This document shows positions 52,478 to 60,136 of a DNA stretch of 64,000 nucleotides, in pieces. Position 1 is the first letter of the stretch. Each line of letters opens with the position of its first letter. The DNA is from Neolewinella agarilytica (GTDB taxonomy: Bacteria > Bacteroidota > Bacteroidia > Chitinophagales > Saprospiraceae): contig NZ_FOFB01000022.1 in the NCBI RefSeq assembly GCF_900110645.1, positions 1 to 64,000 of the forward strand, given 5' to 3'. Made by a program: the position numbers and the translations under genes. The notes beneath the pieces were generated by a model, which made no database searches, had not been told where the DNA came from, and worked only from the letters and a program-made list of their open reading frames with translations.

Positions 52478-52876
52478 ATGCAATATCACTCATCCGCAAA
52501 GATCAATTCAGAGCGAGAAGCTGCTTTTTCCATCAGAAGTCATGGGGTGCCGTTTGGAGTCTTGAAAGAACAGCAGGACCTGCCGAATCCCGCTGAACTT
52601 CTCTTAGGGGCTTTTGCTGCCTGCTGTTTGAAAAATGTCCAGCGATTCTCAGAGATACTAGGTTTTAGCTATGACAACGCCAGTATCGAAGTGACGGGTG
52701 AGCGCCAGGAAAAGCCTACTAAGATTGCCGCTATCAGATATACTATCCAAATTGATGGTGTGGTGGGTAAGCTGAACGCGGAATTATTGCACAAAAACCT
52801 TCGCAAATTCGGGACGATCTATAATACCCTCAAAGAAACTTGCGATGTTTCCGGAGAGCTGCTAATTTTTCCTTAG
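52478..52876 (+). CDS. OsmC/Ohr-family peroxidase-like protein
   Basis: I start the protein at MQYHSSAKINSEREAAFSIR (132 residues). The ATG at 52433 would put codons over the third Fnr-like site and the predicted promoter. Two cysteines in the expected OsmC positions are present (GAFAACCLKNVQRF and LKETCDVSGEL). The family reduces organic hydroperoxides through such a cysteine pair. It is a single gene, divergent from the sigma-factor gene and driven from the shared operator. Confidence 0.85.
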   Translation: MQYHSSAKINSEREAAFSIRSHGVPFGVLKEQQDLPNPAELLLGAFAACCLKNVQRFSEILGFSYDNASIEVTGERQEKPTKIAAIRYTIQIDGVVGKLNAELLHKNLRKFGTIYNTLKETCDVSGELLIFP

Positions 52877-52921
52877 TCAAGGTTTGTGCCGACTAATCAA
52901 TATCAGCCTTTGTCCATTCCA

Positions 52922-53458
52922 TTATTCTTCAAGAGTAATGGTATTGGACACAAGGCCCAGCGCAAGTCTTGCCCAGCTAACTGCCGTGTTAATCTCCCAT
53001 TCGAGGTCGGCCGTATCTGAGGCTGAACTGATTCCATCTACTTCTTCATCCAGAAGCATTTCTCCGCTTCCTGAAGTGCTTATCACAAACAGGGGAACGT
53101 CTTCCGGCAAGGACTCTTTGAAGTCATTGACCATTCCCGGCGGTCGCCAAAATTCCCAGGTATGCATCAGGATGCAAGCGTCAATTTTTCTTTCTGTCTG
53201 GTACGCTACGGCTGCTGTGATATCAATCACTTTGATGTATACCGCGCGCTCAGTAAAGGCAGTAATAATTCCTGCCGTCAGACTGTCTTTATGAGTACTC
53301 TGTTGCGTTACGATTAATAAGTGTTTGGGAGCTGAAGGACTGTTCACTTCAAATGAAGTAGCTACGGCCATAGAATAGGTACCCAGATACCAGACAAAGA
53401 AAGACGTGAATAGTAGCAGCAGGGCGAGGCCAACTTTCGTGCTTTTTCGGAATTTCAT
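52922..53458 (-). CDS. Membrane-anchored flavodoxin-like protein
   Basis: The 178-residue protein has one N-terminal membrane segment (VGLALLLLFTSFFVWYLGTY). A flavodoxin-like fold follows: HLLIVTQQSTHKDSLTAGI resembles the FMN phosphate loop, then CILMHTWEFWRPPGMVNDF and VPLFVISTSGSGE. The topology suggests an electron carrier or quinone-linked flavoprotein held at the membrane, perhaps outside the cytoplasm. FMN binding is not proven by the motif. It is the last gene of the operon of USP genes 54387 and 53484, with a 25-base gap. Confidence 0.65.
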   Translation of the reverse strand: MKFRKSTKVGLALLLLFTSFFVWYLGTYSMAVATSFEVNSPSAPKHLLIVTQQSTHKDSLTAGIITAFTERAVYIKVIDITAAVAYQTERKIDACILMHTWEFWRPPGMVNDFKESLPEDVPLFVISTSGSGEMLLDEEVDGISSASDTADLEWEINTAVSWARLALGLVSNTITLEE

Positions 53459-53483
53459 CGTATTTGCATTTTAGGGTGTTCCA

Positions 53484-54350
53484 CTAATTCTGGTCAGTTA
53501 CGGGGACGATAAGCAGAGGAACCTCTGAATGACGTAGAAGAGGCTTCACATGATTTTTCAAAAACAGGTCTTCCCAAAGACTATGTTTTCTATGGTTGAG
53601 AACCAGTAAGCCGATTTTTTCGTCCCGTGCATAATTAAGCAAGCTATGTGCAACGGGGCCTGGTGGTAAGCTGTCATAGCTAAATGTGTTGCTAGGGAAG
53701 CCGGGTTCCAATGCGAGGGACAAAAAGTACTCTTCATTTTCTCTTTCGAAGGACTGGGTGTTTTGGGAAACATGTACAAATCTCACCTCCGGCCGTAAAG
53801 CTTTGATGATGCGACGTGTGGTGAGACTGGTTTTTTTGATGTCTTCTGCATCTCCAAAAGCTATCGCGACCCGGTTAACAGAAGGCGAACTGTAGCCGGG
53901 AGGTAACAGGATGACGGGACATCCACCACGTAAACCTATTTCGCGGGCTACCCCACCAAAAAGCCAGGGTGGGTTATCACTTTTGCCAGCTCCCATGCCG
54001 CCCATTACTACTAATTCAGTTTCTACCCGTTCGCTTAATCTTCGTATCATTTTGGGAGGAGAGCCCTCAAACACCTCCGTTAGAATGGTGGGCAAGGTCT
54101 CCAGATTTCCCTGGAAAGTGGCCAGAACGGGTAAGGCGTGAGCTTGGGTGAAATCATTTAATTTTTCAGTCAGCCTTTCTTTTTCTGCTAATAGCGCACC
54201 CGTGGAAACTACCTGCGCAAAACTAAAATTGGCATCAAACACATGAACGGCCTTAAGGTCAAGGTCCATTATCTTGGCCAGATAAGTTCCGAAGCTCAGG
54301 GCCGCTGCGGATGTGTTGGAAAAGTCTACCGGGACAAGTATGTTTTTCAT
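53484..54350 (-). CDS. Tandem universal stress protein, subfamily A, altered loop
   Basis: The 288-residue protein begins MKNILVPVDFSNTSAAALSFG. The loop is GGMGAGKSDNPPWLFGG: the 11-residue variant, and the final Ser/Thr that contacts phosphate in ATP-binding Usps is glycine, so nucleotide binding may be lost. The second half has LLVLNHRKHSLWEDLF. It is the second gene of the operon starting at 55250. Confidence 0.87.
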   Translation of the reverse strand: MKNILVPVDFSNTSAAALSFGTYLAKIMDLDLKAVHVFDANFSFAQVVSTGALLAEKERLTEKLNDFTQAHALPVLATFQGNLETLPTILTEVFEGSPPKMIRRLSERVETELVVMGGMGAGKSDNPPWLFGGVAREIGLRGGCPVILLPPGYSSPSVNRVAIAFGDAEDIKKTSLTTRRIIKALRPEVRFVHVSQNTQSFERENEEYFLSLALEPGFPSNTFSYDSLPPGPVAHSLLNYARDEKIGLLVLNHRKHSLWEDLFLKNHVKPLLRHSEVPLLIVPVTDQN

Positions 54351-54386
54351 GCTTTCATTAATTATTTATAAGCCAGGAAATTGGTC

Positions 54387-55250
54387 CTATTTACTCAGGG
54401 GTGCCACCAGTATCGGAATAGCGCAAGTACCTATGATGTCGGGTATTTCGGATTTGACCAGCAGGTTCATGATTAAACTCATTGGCCGGCGACCCAGAAT
54501 CAACATATCTATGTCTTCTTCCAGCGCATAATCAATCAGCACGTTGGTTACGTCTCCTTTGGGGAGTAGATCAAAGTCCACATCATAGTCAGGAAAGTCA
54601 TTTTTGAGTACTTCGCGAAGCAAATCAAGTTCAATTAATTCCTCCCTTGCGTCATCTTGATAAAGGACGTGAGTAAAGCGCATTTTCGGTGAAAGCGCTT
54701 TACGAAGGAAAGCGGTTTTATCACTTAGCTCTTTAAGAGTCTCTACGATGTCAAAAGCGATGGCTGCCCGTTCTATCTTCGGTACACCAGTATTTTGCGG
54801 AATTAGCAGTACGGGGCATTCTGCCTGCATTGCCACTCCTTTGGCTACACTGCCAAAGACGGGCGTCGCCTGATTGGGAATGCCGGAACCAACCCCTCCC
54901 ATAACAATCATCGCGGTATCCTCCTTTTTACTGATTATTACGAGCTGGCTGATTGCTTTTCCGACAACTTCTCTGCATTTTATGAAAGGCAAGGTGTCGT
55001 CATTGAGATGGGTGCCGGTAAAGGTCATTTTGTCTGCGTGAAGGTTGACGAACTTCTCCAGTCTTTCTCTTACCCGCGACCGGACTCTTGCGCTTCCTTT
55101 CATGAATACCGTAGCATCCTCTCCGTCATACCCATCGTGCACATGAACGGCCTCCAGGTCATAACCGGTAGTGTCTGCCAGGTAGCAGCCAAACTTCAGG
55201 GCATCTGCTGAAGTGCTGGAAAAATCAATCGGCACAATTATTTTAAACAT
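54387..55250 (-). CDS. Tandem universal stress protein, subfamily A
   Basis: The 287-residue protein begins MFKIIVPIDFSSTSADALKFG and resembles the 38842 protein throughout, including the HVHDGYDGED segment and the GGVGSGIPNQATPVFGS loop. The second half ends LILGRRPMSLIMNLLVKSEI. It is the first gene of the operon usp, usp, flavodoxin-like, and shares its operator with the divergent metal ATPase gene. Confidence 0.88.
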   Translation of the reverse strand: MFKIIVPIDFSSTSADALKFGCYLADTTGYDLEAVHVHDGYDGEDATVFMKGSARVRSRVRERLEKFVNLHADKMTFTGTHLNDDTLPFIKCREVVGKAISQLVIISKKEDTAMIVMGGVGSGIPNQATPVFGSVAKGVAMQAECPVLLIPQNTGVPKIERAAIAFDIVETLKELSDKTAFLRKALSPKMRFTHVLYQDDAREELIELDLLREVLKNDFPDYDVDFDLLPKGDVTNVLIDYALEEDIDMLILGRRPMSLIMNLLVKSEIPDIIGTCAIPILVAPLSK

Positions 55251-55271
55251 TGTATTTATGTTTTGTTGCTC

Positions 55272-55369
55272 TCAAAGTTCAGCGGGGGAGCAGTGGTTTG
55301 TAGTGATTGATATCACTGGCAGTGCTGATCTTTATTGCTCACCAAAACGGGTTCTCCTGCTAACTTTAT
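55272..55369. promoter_or_regulatory. Shared tandem Fnr-like operator between a USP and the metal ATPase
   Basis: Sites TGATTGATATCA (55304-55315, perfect) and TGATCTTTATTG (55326-55337) start 22 bp apart. The minus-strand -7 element GAACTTTGA (55272-55280) and the plus-strand TAACTTTAT (55361-55369) are each centred 33.5 bp from their nearer site. Confidence 0.75.
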
Positions 55370-55400
55370 AGAAGTTAAAAGAGAGATTATCTGAGCCGTT

Positions 55401-57602
55401 ATGACTAAGCTACAACTTGACGTAAAGCAGATTCGAACCCCAAGGGAGGCACGAAGAATCGAAAGAAATTTTCGGGGGAAATCCGGAATCATCGCTGCTA
55501 ATGCTGCTTCGCCCGGTCATTTGCAACTCGAATGGGATGAGGAACAAACGACCAAAGCTGCTGTCCTGAAGCAAGTCCGGGAATCTGGCCTTGAGATTGA
55601 GCGCAGTGAAACAGAGAATAAAGAAACCGACGATCATCACTCCGAAGAGGAGCACATACCTCCGCGTTTCCGGTTTTTTGGTGACAATACTGAGCTCTAT
55701 TTTGCCATCACAAGTGGTGTTTTTTGGCTTTCAGGTCTGGCTTTTGGATTCTTTCCGGCTTTTTCTCCGAACCTGCCGATGATATTATTCATCATCGGCT
55801 CTTTCTTTGGCGGGTTCTTCACGTTCATTACTGCGGGCCAGGATATTTTACAGGGTAGATTCGAGATCGATTTTCTGATGCTATTTGCTGCCATCGGTGC
55901 GGGGGCATTGGGGAAGTGGGGTGAGGGGGCGCTTCTACTGTTTTTGTTTAGCCTGGGCCATGCCCTGGAGCATTATGCCATGAAACGAGCCAGAAAGTCC
56001 ATCGCGGCCTTATCCGAGTTAACGCCCTCTTTAGCCTTACTGAGAAAGGGAGGAGAAATAGTAGAAGTTCCGATTGAGGAGCTGTCGGTAGGGGATGTCA
56101 TTGTGGTTAGGCCAAACTCAAAAATTGCTGCTGATGGGGTAGTCGCTAAGGGCATTTCCTCCGTTAATCAGGCCCCCATTACGGGGGAAAGCGTAGCGGT
56201 GGATAAACGGGCTCATGAAAAGTGGCAGGAGCAGAAAAATGTTGTTAAGCTGCCAGCGGAGCACCGGGTATTTGCGGGAACTATAAATGGCAGTGGGGTA
56301 TTGGAGATAAAGGTGCTTAAAGTCGCTCAAGACAGTACTTTAGCAAGGCTGATCACCCTGGTGAAAGAAGCCGAAACCCAAAAGTCTCCCACGCAGCACC
56401 TGGCGGATAAGTTCGAGAAGTACTACGTTCCGGTCGTGCTCATTGTCGTTCTGCTTTTACTGGGCGCCTTTTTGGTGGTCGAAGAGACTTTCCGGGAGAG
56501 CTTTTACCGGGCCATGTCCGTATTGATCGCTGCCTCCCCCTGCGCACTGGCCATTTCCACGCCAAGTGCCGTGTTAGCCGGTATTGCCCGGGCGGCCCGG
56601 CAGGGTGTACTCATTAAGGGAGGTCGTCCGCTTGAAGACCTTGGCGGGCTACAGGCGATCGCTTTTGATAAAACGGGAACCCTGACGGAGGGGAAACCTG
56701 CCTTGACGAATGCAATACCTTACGGAGACATTTCCAAAGCACATTTACTTGAGGTAGCCATTGCGGTGGAAGGGCTGAGTGATCACCCACTGGCGGCTGC
56801 CATCGTGGCTGGCGGGCAAAAAGAGCTGGGTGGGATGGAGATCAGCCCGGCGGAAAACCTTGAAGCGCTGATCGCACGGGGCATCCGTGCCAGCTGGAAA
56901 GGTACTACCGTGCATATTGGTAATCGAAGACTGTTTGAAGAACTCACGGGAAAAGAAGTCCCCACAAGCATCGACGCTGACATGAGCCGCCTGGAGTCCG
57001 GCGGACATACTGCCATGATTATTCATCAGGACGGACAATACCTGGGCATCGTCTCCGTAATGGATGTTGCCCGACCGGAAGCTGTGGCTACCCTGGCAGC
57101 CTTGAAAAAAATGGGCATAAAGCGGATGGTAATGCTTACCGGTGATAACCAAAAAGTAGCGGATGCTATTGCCGGCAGTATTGGCATAACCGACCCTCTG
57201 GGGAGCTTGTTGCCAGAAGACAAGGTCGCCGCCATTGAGCGGCTCATTCAGGAGGAAGGAAATGTTGCTATGGTAGGGGATGGTGTAAACGACGCTCCCG
57301 CAATGGCCAAAAGTACCATCGGGATCGCAATGGGCGCTGCCGGGTCGGATGTAGCACTGGAAACCGCCGATATTGCTCTGATGGCGGATAAACTGGACAA
57401 TCTCCCCTTTGCCATCGGGTTGAGTCGAAAGGCCAAACAGATCATCCGGCAGAACCTGATTATCAGCCTGGGTATGGTAGCCATCCTGGTACCACTAACG
57501 ATAATGGGGACCCTAGCTATCGGTCCGGCCGTAGTGGGCCACGAAGGATCTACACTGGTGGTAGTGTTAAATGCACTGAGGCTGCTACGCTACGAACAGT
57601 AG
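55401..57602 (+). CDS. P1B-type heavy-metal ATPase (P1B-4-like)
   Basis: The 733-residue pump has the phosphorylation site DKTGT (423-427), the hinge motif GDGVNDAPAM, the membrane metal site SPC (379-381) and a late-helix HEGST (714-718). SPC with HEG-T is the signature of the P1B-4 group (cobalt, iron(II) or zinc export). The N-terminal about 65 residues look like a heavy-metal-associated fold but have no CxxC, and a His/Glu-rich stretch (DDHHSEEEH) follows. It acts in the inner membrane. It is divergent from the USP gene at 54387 under the shared operator. Confidence 0.92.
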   Translation: MTKLQLDVKQIRTPREARRIERNFRGKSGIIAANAASPGHLQLEWDEEQTTKAAVLKQVRESGLEIERSETENKETDDHHSEEEHIPPRFRFFGDNTELYFAITSGVFWLSGLAFGFFPAFSPNLPMILFIIGSFFGGFFTFITAGQDILQGRFEIDFLMLFAAIGAGALGKWGEGALLLFLFSLGHALEHYAMKRARKSIAALSELTPSLALLRKGGEIVEVPIEELSVGDVIVVRPNSKIAADGVVAKGISSVNQAPITGESVAVDKRAHEKWQEQKNVVKLPAEHRVFAGTINGSGVLEIKVLKVAQDSTLARLITLVKEAETQKSPTQHLADKFEKYYVPVVLIVVLLLLGAFLVVEETFRESFYRAMSVLIAASPCALAISTPSAVLAGIARAARQGVLIKGGRPLEDLGGLQAIAFDKTGTLTEGKPALTNAIPYGDISKAHLLEVAIAVEGLSDHPLAAAIVAGGQKELGGMEISPAENLEALIARGIRASWKGTTVHIGNRRLFEELTGKEVPTSIDADMSRLESGGHTAMIIHQDGQYLGIVSVMDVARPEAVATLAALKKMGIKRMVMLTGDNQKVADAIAGSIGITDPLGSLLPEDKVAAIERLIQEEGNVAMVGDGVNDAPAMAKSTIGIAMGAAGSDVALETADIALMADKLDNLPFAIGLSRKAKQIIRQNLIISLGMVAILVPLTIMGTLAIGPAVVGHEGSTLVVVLNALRLLRYEQ

Positions 57603-57671
57603 ATAAAGGAAATCGCTCGCGTAGAAAATACGGGGAGCGCGGGAGGAAACACTGCTCTTGCGGACCTTTGC

Positions 57672-57691
57672 CTGCACCTGCGGAAGCGCCC
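57672..57691 (-). repeat. Dispersed repeat, single clear end
   Basis: CTGCACCTGCGGAAGCGCCC matches the family end. A possible decayed partner (GGAGCGCGGGAGG) lies near 57634. It sits 14 bases from the stop of the SulP gene. Confidence 0.65.
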
Positions 57692-57704
57692 GGATAGTAT
57701 TTCC

Positions 57705-59234
57705 TCACACAAAGTCCGTCATCACCTTATACTTCGGATCTTCCGAAACATTGACCTCGATGATGTCTTTTGCTTTACCCAACAGGCGGCGGCAATCAGG
57801 AGACAGGTGCTTTAATGTCACCTCTTTCCCGACTTTAGCGTAGCGCTCCGTAATGCGGTTTACGGCTTCAATGGCGGACATGTCCACAATCTTGGACTCC
57901 ATGAAATCAATCACAATTTCCTTGGGGTCGTTGAGAACGTCAAACTTCTCATTAAAGACCTGTACGGAGCCAAAGAATAAGGGACCATAAATTTCATAGT
58001 GTTTCACCCCGTTTTCGTCAACGCGCTTGCGGGCGCGGATACGCTTGGCGTTCTGGTAGGCAAAAACAAGAGCGGAAATCACCACCCCTACTAAAACAGC
58101 CAGGGCCAGGTTGTGCAGGAATACCGTGATGAGGGTAACCAGCACCAACACGAAGATGTCCCACTTTGGCATCTTGCCAAAGGTGCGGAGGCTGGCCCAT
58201 TCAAAGGTGCCGATGGATACCATTATCATGATGCCGGTCAGCGCGGCCATCGGCAGCTGTTCGATCAGACCAGCGCCAAACATGATGAAAACCAATAGCA
58301 TCACCGCCGCTACAATGCCGGAAAGGCGGGCACGGGCACCGGAGCTGATGTTGATCAGGCTCTGACCAATCATGGCGCAACCGCCCATTCCTCCGGTAAA
58401 ACCGCTAAGGATATTGGCGGCTCCCTGAGCGACGGCCTCCTTGTTGCCGCGGCCCCGTGTTTCCGTGATCTCGTCGATAATGTTGAGCGTCAGCAGACTT
58501 TCAATGAGACCAACGCCAGCAACGATAAGTGAATAGGGGAAGATGATCTTCAGCATCTCCAGCGTGAATGGTACCTGGGGGATGCTTGGCCAGGGAAAAT
58601 CTCCCTGTATAGGGGCAATATCGCCCACCGTTTTAGTGTCAATGCCGAAGGCGTAAACCAGCCCGAAAACAACGAGAATACCCGCCAGTCCGGAAGGAAA
58701 AGCTTTCGTGAGTTTGGGTAGGCCCCACATGATCAGCATCGTTAGCCCGACGAGGCCCAGCATTATCCATAAAGAGGAACCTGTGAGCCAGTTGCCGGCT
58801 GCGTCCTGAAACTGGGGAAGTTGTGCCATGAAGATGACGATGGCCAGTCCGTTCACGAAGCCAAAAACAACGGGGTGAGGAACGAGTCGCATCAGTTTAC
58901 CCAGCCGGAGAACACCTGCGATGACTTGCAAAATACCCGCTAAAATGACACAGGCGAAAATGTATTCCGGGCCATGCGAAATGGCCAGAGCAGCAATAAC
59001 TACGGCGACAGCACCGGTGGCGCCGGAAATCATACCCGGCCGGCCACCAAAAATGGAAGTAACGAGACCCATCACGAAAGCTGCGTACAGTCCGATGAGC
59101 GGATCAAGCCCGGCAATGAGGGCAAAGGCTACTGCTTCGGGGATCAGCGCAAGAGCTACCGTAAGCCCGGAAAGGATTTCCGTCTTGTAATCCACTTCCT
59201 GGCTAAAATCGAAAAGGTTGAGATATTTCTTCAT
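57705..59234 (-). CDS. SulP-family anion transporter with STAS domain
   Basis: The 509-residue protein has ten or more hydrophobic segments from residue 20 to about 380, with the SulP hallmark ALALIPEAVAFALIAGLDPLIGLYAAF near the N-terminus and a STAS domain from about 395 (IVIDFMESKIVDMSAIEAVNRI). The family moves sulfate, bicarbonate or dicarboxylates across the inner membrane, with sodium or proton coupling. The substrate cannot be read from the sequence. It is probably outside the stress regulon because no tandem site precedes it. Confidence 0.9.
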   Translation of the reverse strand: MKKYLNLFDFSQEVDYKTEILSGLTVALALIPEAVAFALIAGLDPLIGLYAAFVMGLVTSIFGGRPGMISGATGAVAVVIAALAISHGPEYIFACVILAGILQVIAGVLRLGKLMRLVPHPVVFGFVNGLAIVIFMAQLPQFQDAAGNWLTGSSLWIMLGLVGLTMLIMWGLPKLTKAFPSGLAGILVVFGLVYAFGIDTKTVGDIAPIQGDFPWPSIPQVPFTLEMLKIIFPYSLIVAGVGLIESLLTLNIIDEITETRGRGNKEAVAQGAANILSGFTGGMGGCAMIGQSLINISSGARARLSGIVAAVMLLVFIMFGAGLIEQLPMAALTGIMIMVSIGTFEWASLRTFGKMPKWDIFVLVLVTLITVFLHNLALAVLVGVVISALVFAYQNAKRIRARKRVDENGVKHYEIYGPLFFGSVQVFNEKFDVLNDPKEIVIDFMESKIVDMSAIEAVNRITERYAKVGKEVTLKHLSPDCRRLLGKAKDIIEVNVSEDPKYKVMTDFV

Positions 59235-59427
59235 CTGGAGGCTGTGATCTGGGGTTCACACCAGGGGAAGGTCCGTGGCATGCTTAATATTGATCGACAA
59301 TAAGACTATGGGAATGCGCCTAAGCACTGAGTAACAGTAATTTGCGGTCAGTACTTAGTTTAAATAAGGCGCAAAGGTAGTCGTATTCGATGACCCAGAC
59401 AAGCATTTGGGGCAGCGGGAATTTTTT

Positions 59428-59450
59428 GGGCGCTACCGCAGGTGCAGTGG
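59428..59450 (+). repeat. Dispersed repeat, single end
   Basis: GGGCGCTACCGCAGGTGCAGTG matches the family end. It lies about 40 bases past the stop of the 59492 gene; no partner is visible. Confidence 0.7.
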
Positions 59451-59491
59451 ACGGGATGAAGGAGCAAGGTGAGATGGCTCATGACCCGTTA

Positions 59492-60031
59492 TCAGCGGTT
59501 TTTGGTGACCGTGACTTCCAGGTAGAATTCTCCGCTGGCAAGCCCTTCCGCACCGGCAACGCCGATGGTGACGGGGTAGGGCCGGGTTACCGCTCTCAAC
59601 TCCACTGAGCGCGTATGATCGGGGCGTGGGCGGTTGATGGACGGGCGCTCCTGCTTGAAATCCGCTTCACAGCTAACACAGCCGTTTAACTCCGGAGGCA
59701 GTGCTCCGTGGCCACCAGAGTACGCATAAAGGCTCATGTTTTGCTTCTTGTCTTTAGGAACCAGTCTGATGACCATAGTTGAATACTTCGGTATTTCCGT
59801 TGTCAGCAGAAGGTGCTTGCCCGTAAACCAGGCTTTGCGGGGCTCCACAAAGCAGGCATTCTGGCTGTTCCAGGCCCAGCTGAGGTCGGCCATCGGAGCT
59901 CCCTGGTTCAGGTCCAGCTCATAAGTAAGGGATTCTCCTGCTTTGGCCTCCAACCGAAGAGGAACCGACTGAGCGGCCAGGCCGCCGAAAAGTATCGTGC
60001 AGACCAGTGTACTGAATAAAAGACGTTTCAT
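59492..60031 (-). CDS. Secreted protein of unknown function
   Basis: The 179-residue protein has a signal peptide (MKRLLFSTLVCTILFGGLAAQ). The mature part has three cysteines (NACFV and NGCVSCEADF) and beta-strand-like segments. The CVSC pair could bind a metal or form a disulfide. No domain is recognised. The perfect palindrome at 60084-60097 lies 53 bases upstream of its start. Confidence 0.65.
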   Translation of the reverse strand: MKRLLFSTLVCTILFGGLAAQSVPLRLEAKAGESLTYELDLNQGAPMADLSWAWNSQNACFVEPRKAWFTGKHLLLTTEIPKYSTMVIRLVPKDKKQNMSLYAYSGGHGALPPELNGCVSCEADFKQERPSINRPRPDHTRSVELRAVTRPYPVTIGVAGAEGLASGEFYLEVTVTKNR

Positions 60032-60083
60032 AATGGAGGGATGATGAGGGAATAAAATTAGTCAGCATTATGAAGCTGCCAAC

Positions 60084-60097
60084 CACCCACGTGGGTG
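60084..60097. promoter_or_regulatory. 14-bp perfect palindrome
   Basis: CACCCACGTGGGTG is a perfect palindrome in the gap between the 59492 gene and the DMT transporter gene. Its position upstream of the 59492 gene fits an operator; no protein can be named. Confidence 0.4.
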
Positions 60098-60136
60098 AAT
60101 TTTAAGTAGGGACGAATTTTTAGCGCGAAATGCACA

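Noticed and set aside
59287-59306. TGATCGACAATA upstream of the SulP gene as a possible Fnr-like site
   Set aside because: There is no second site 22 bp away and no -7 element at the fixed distance seen in the island.
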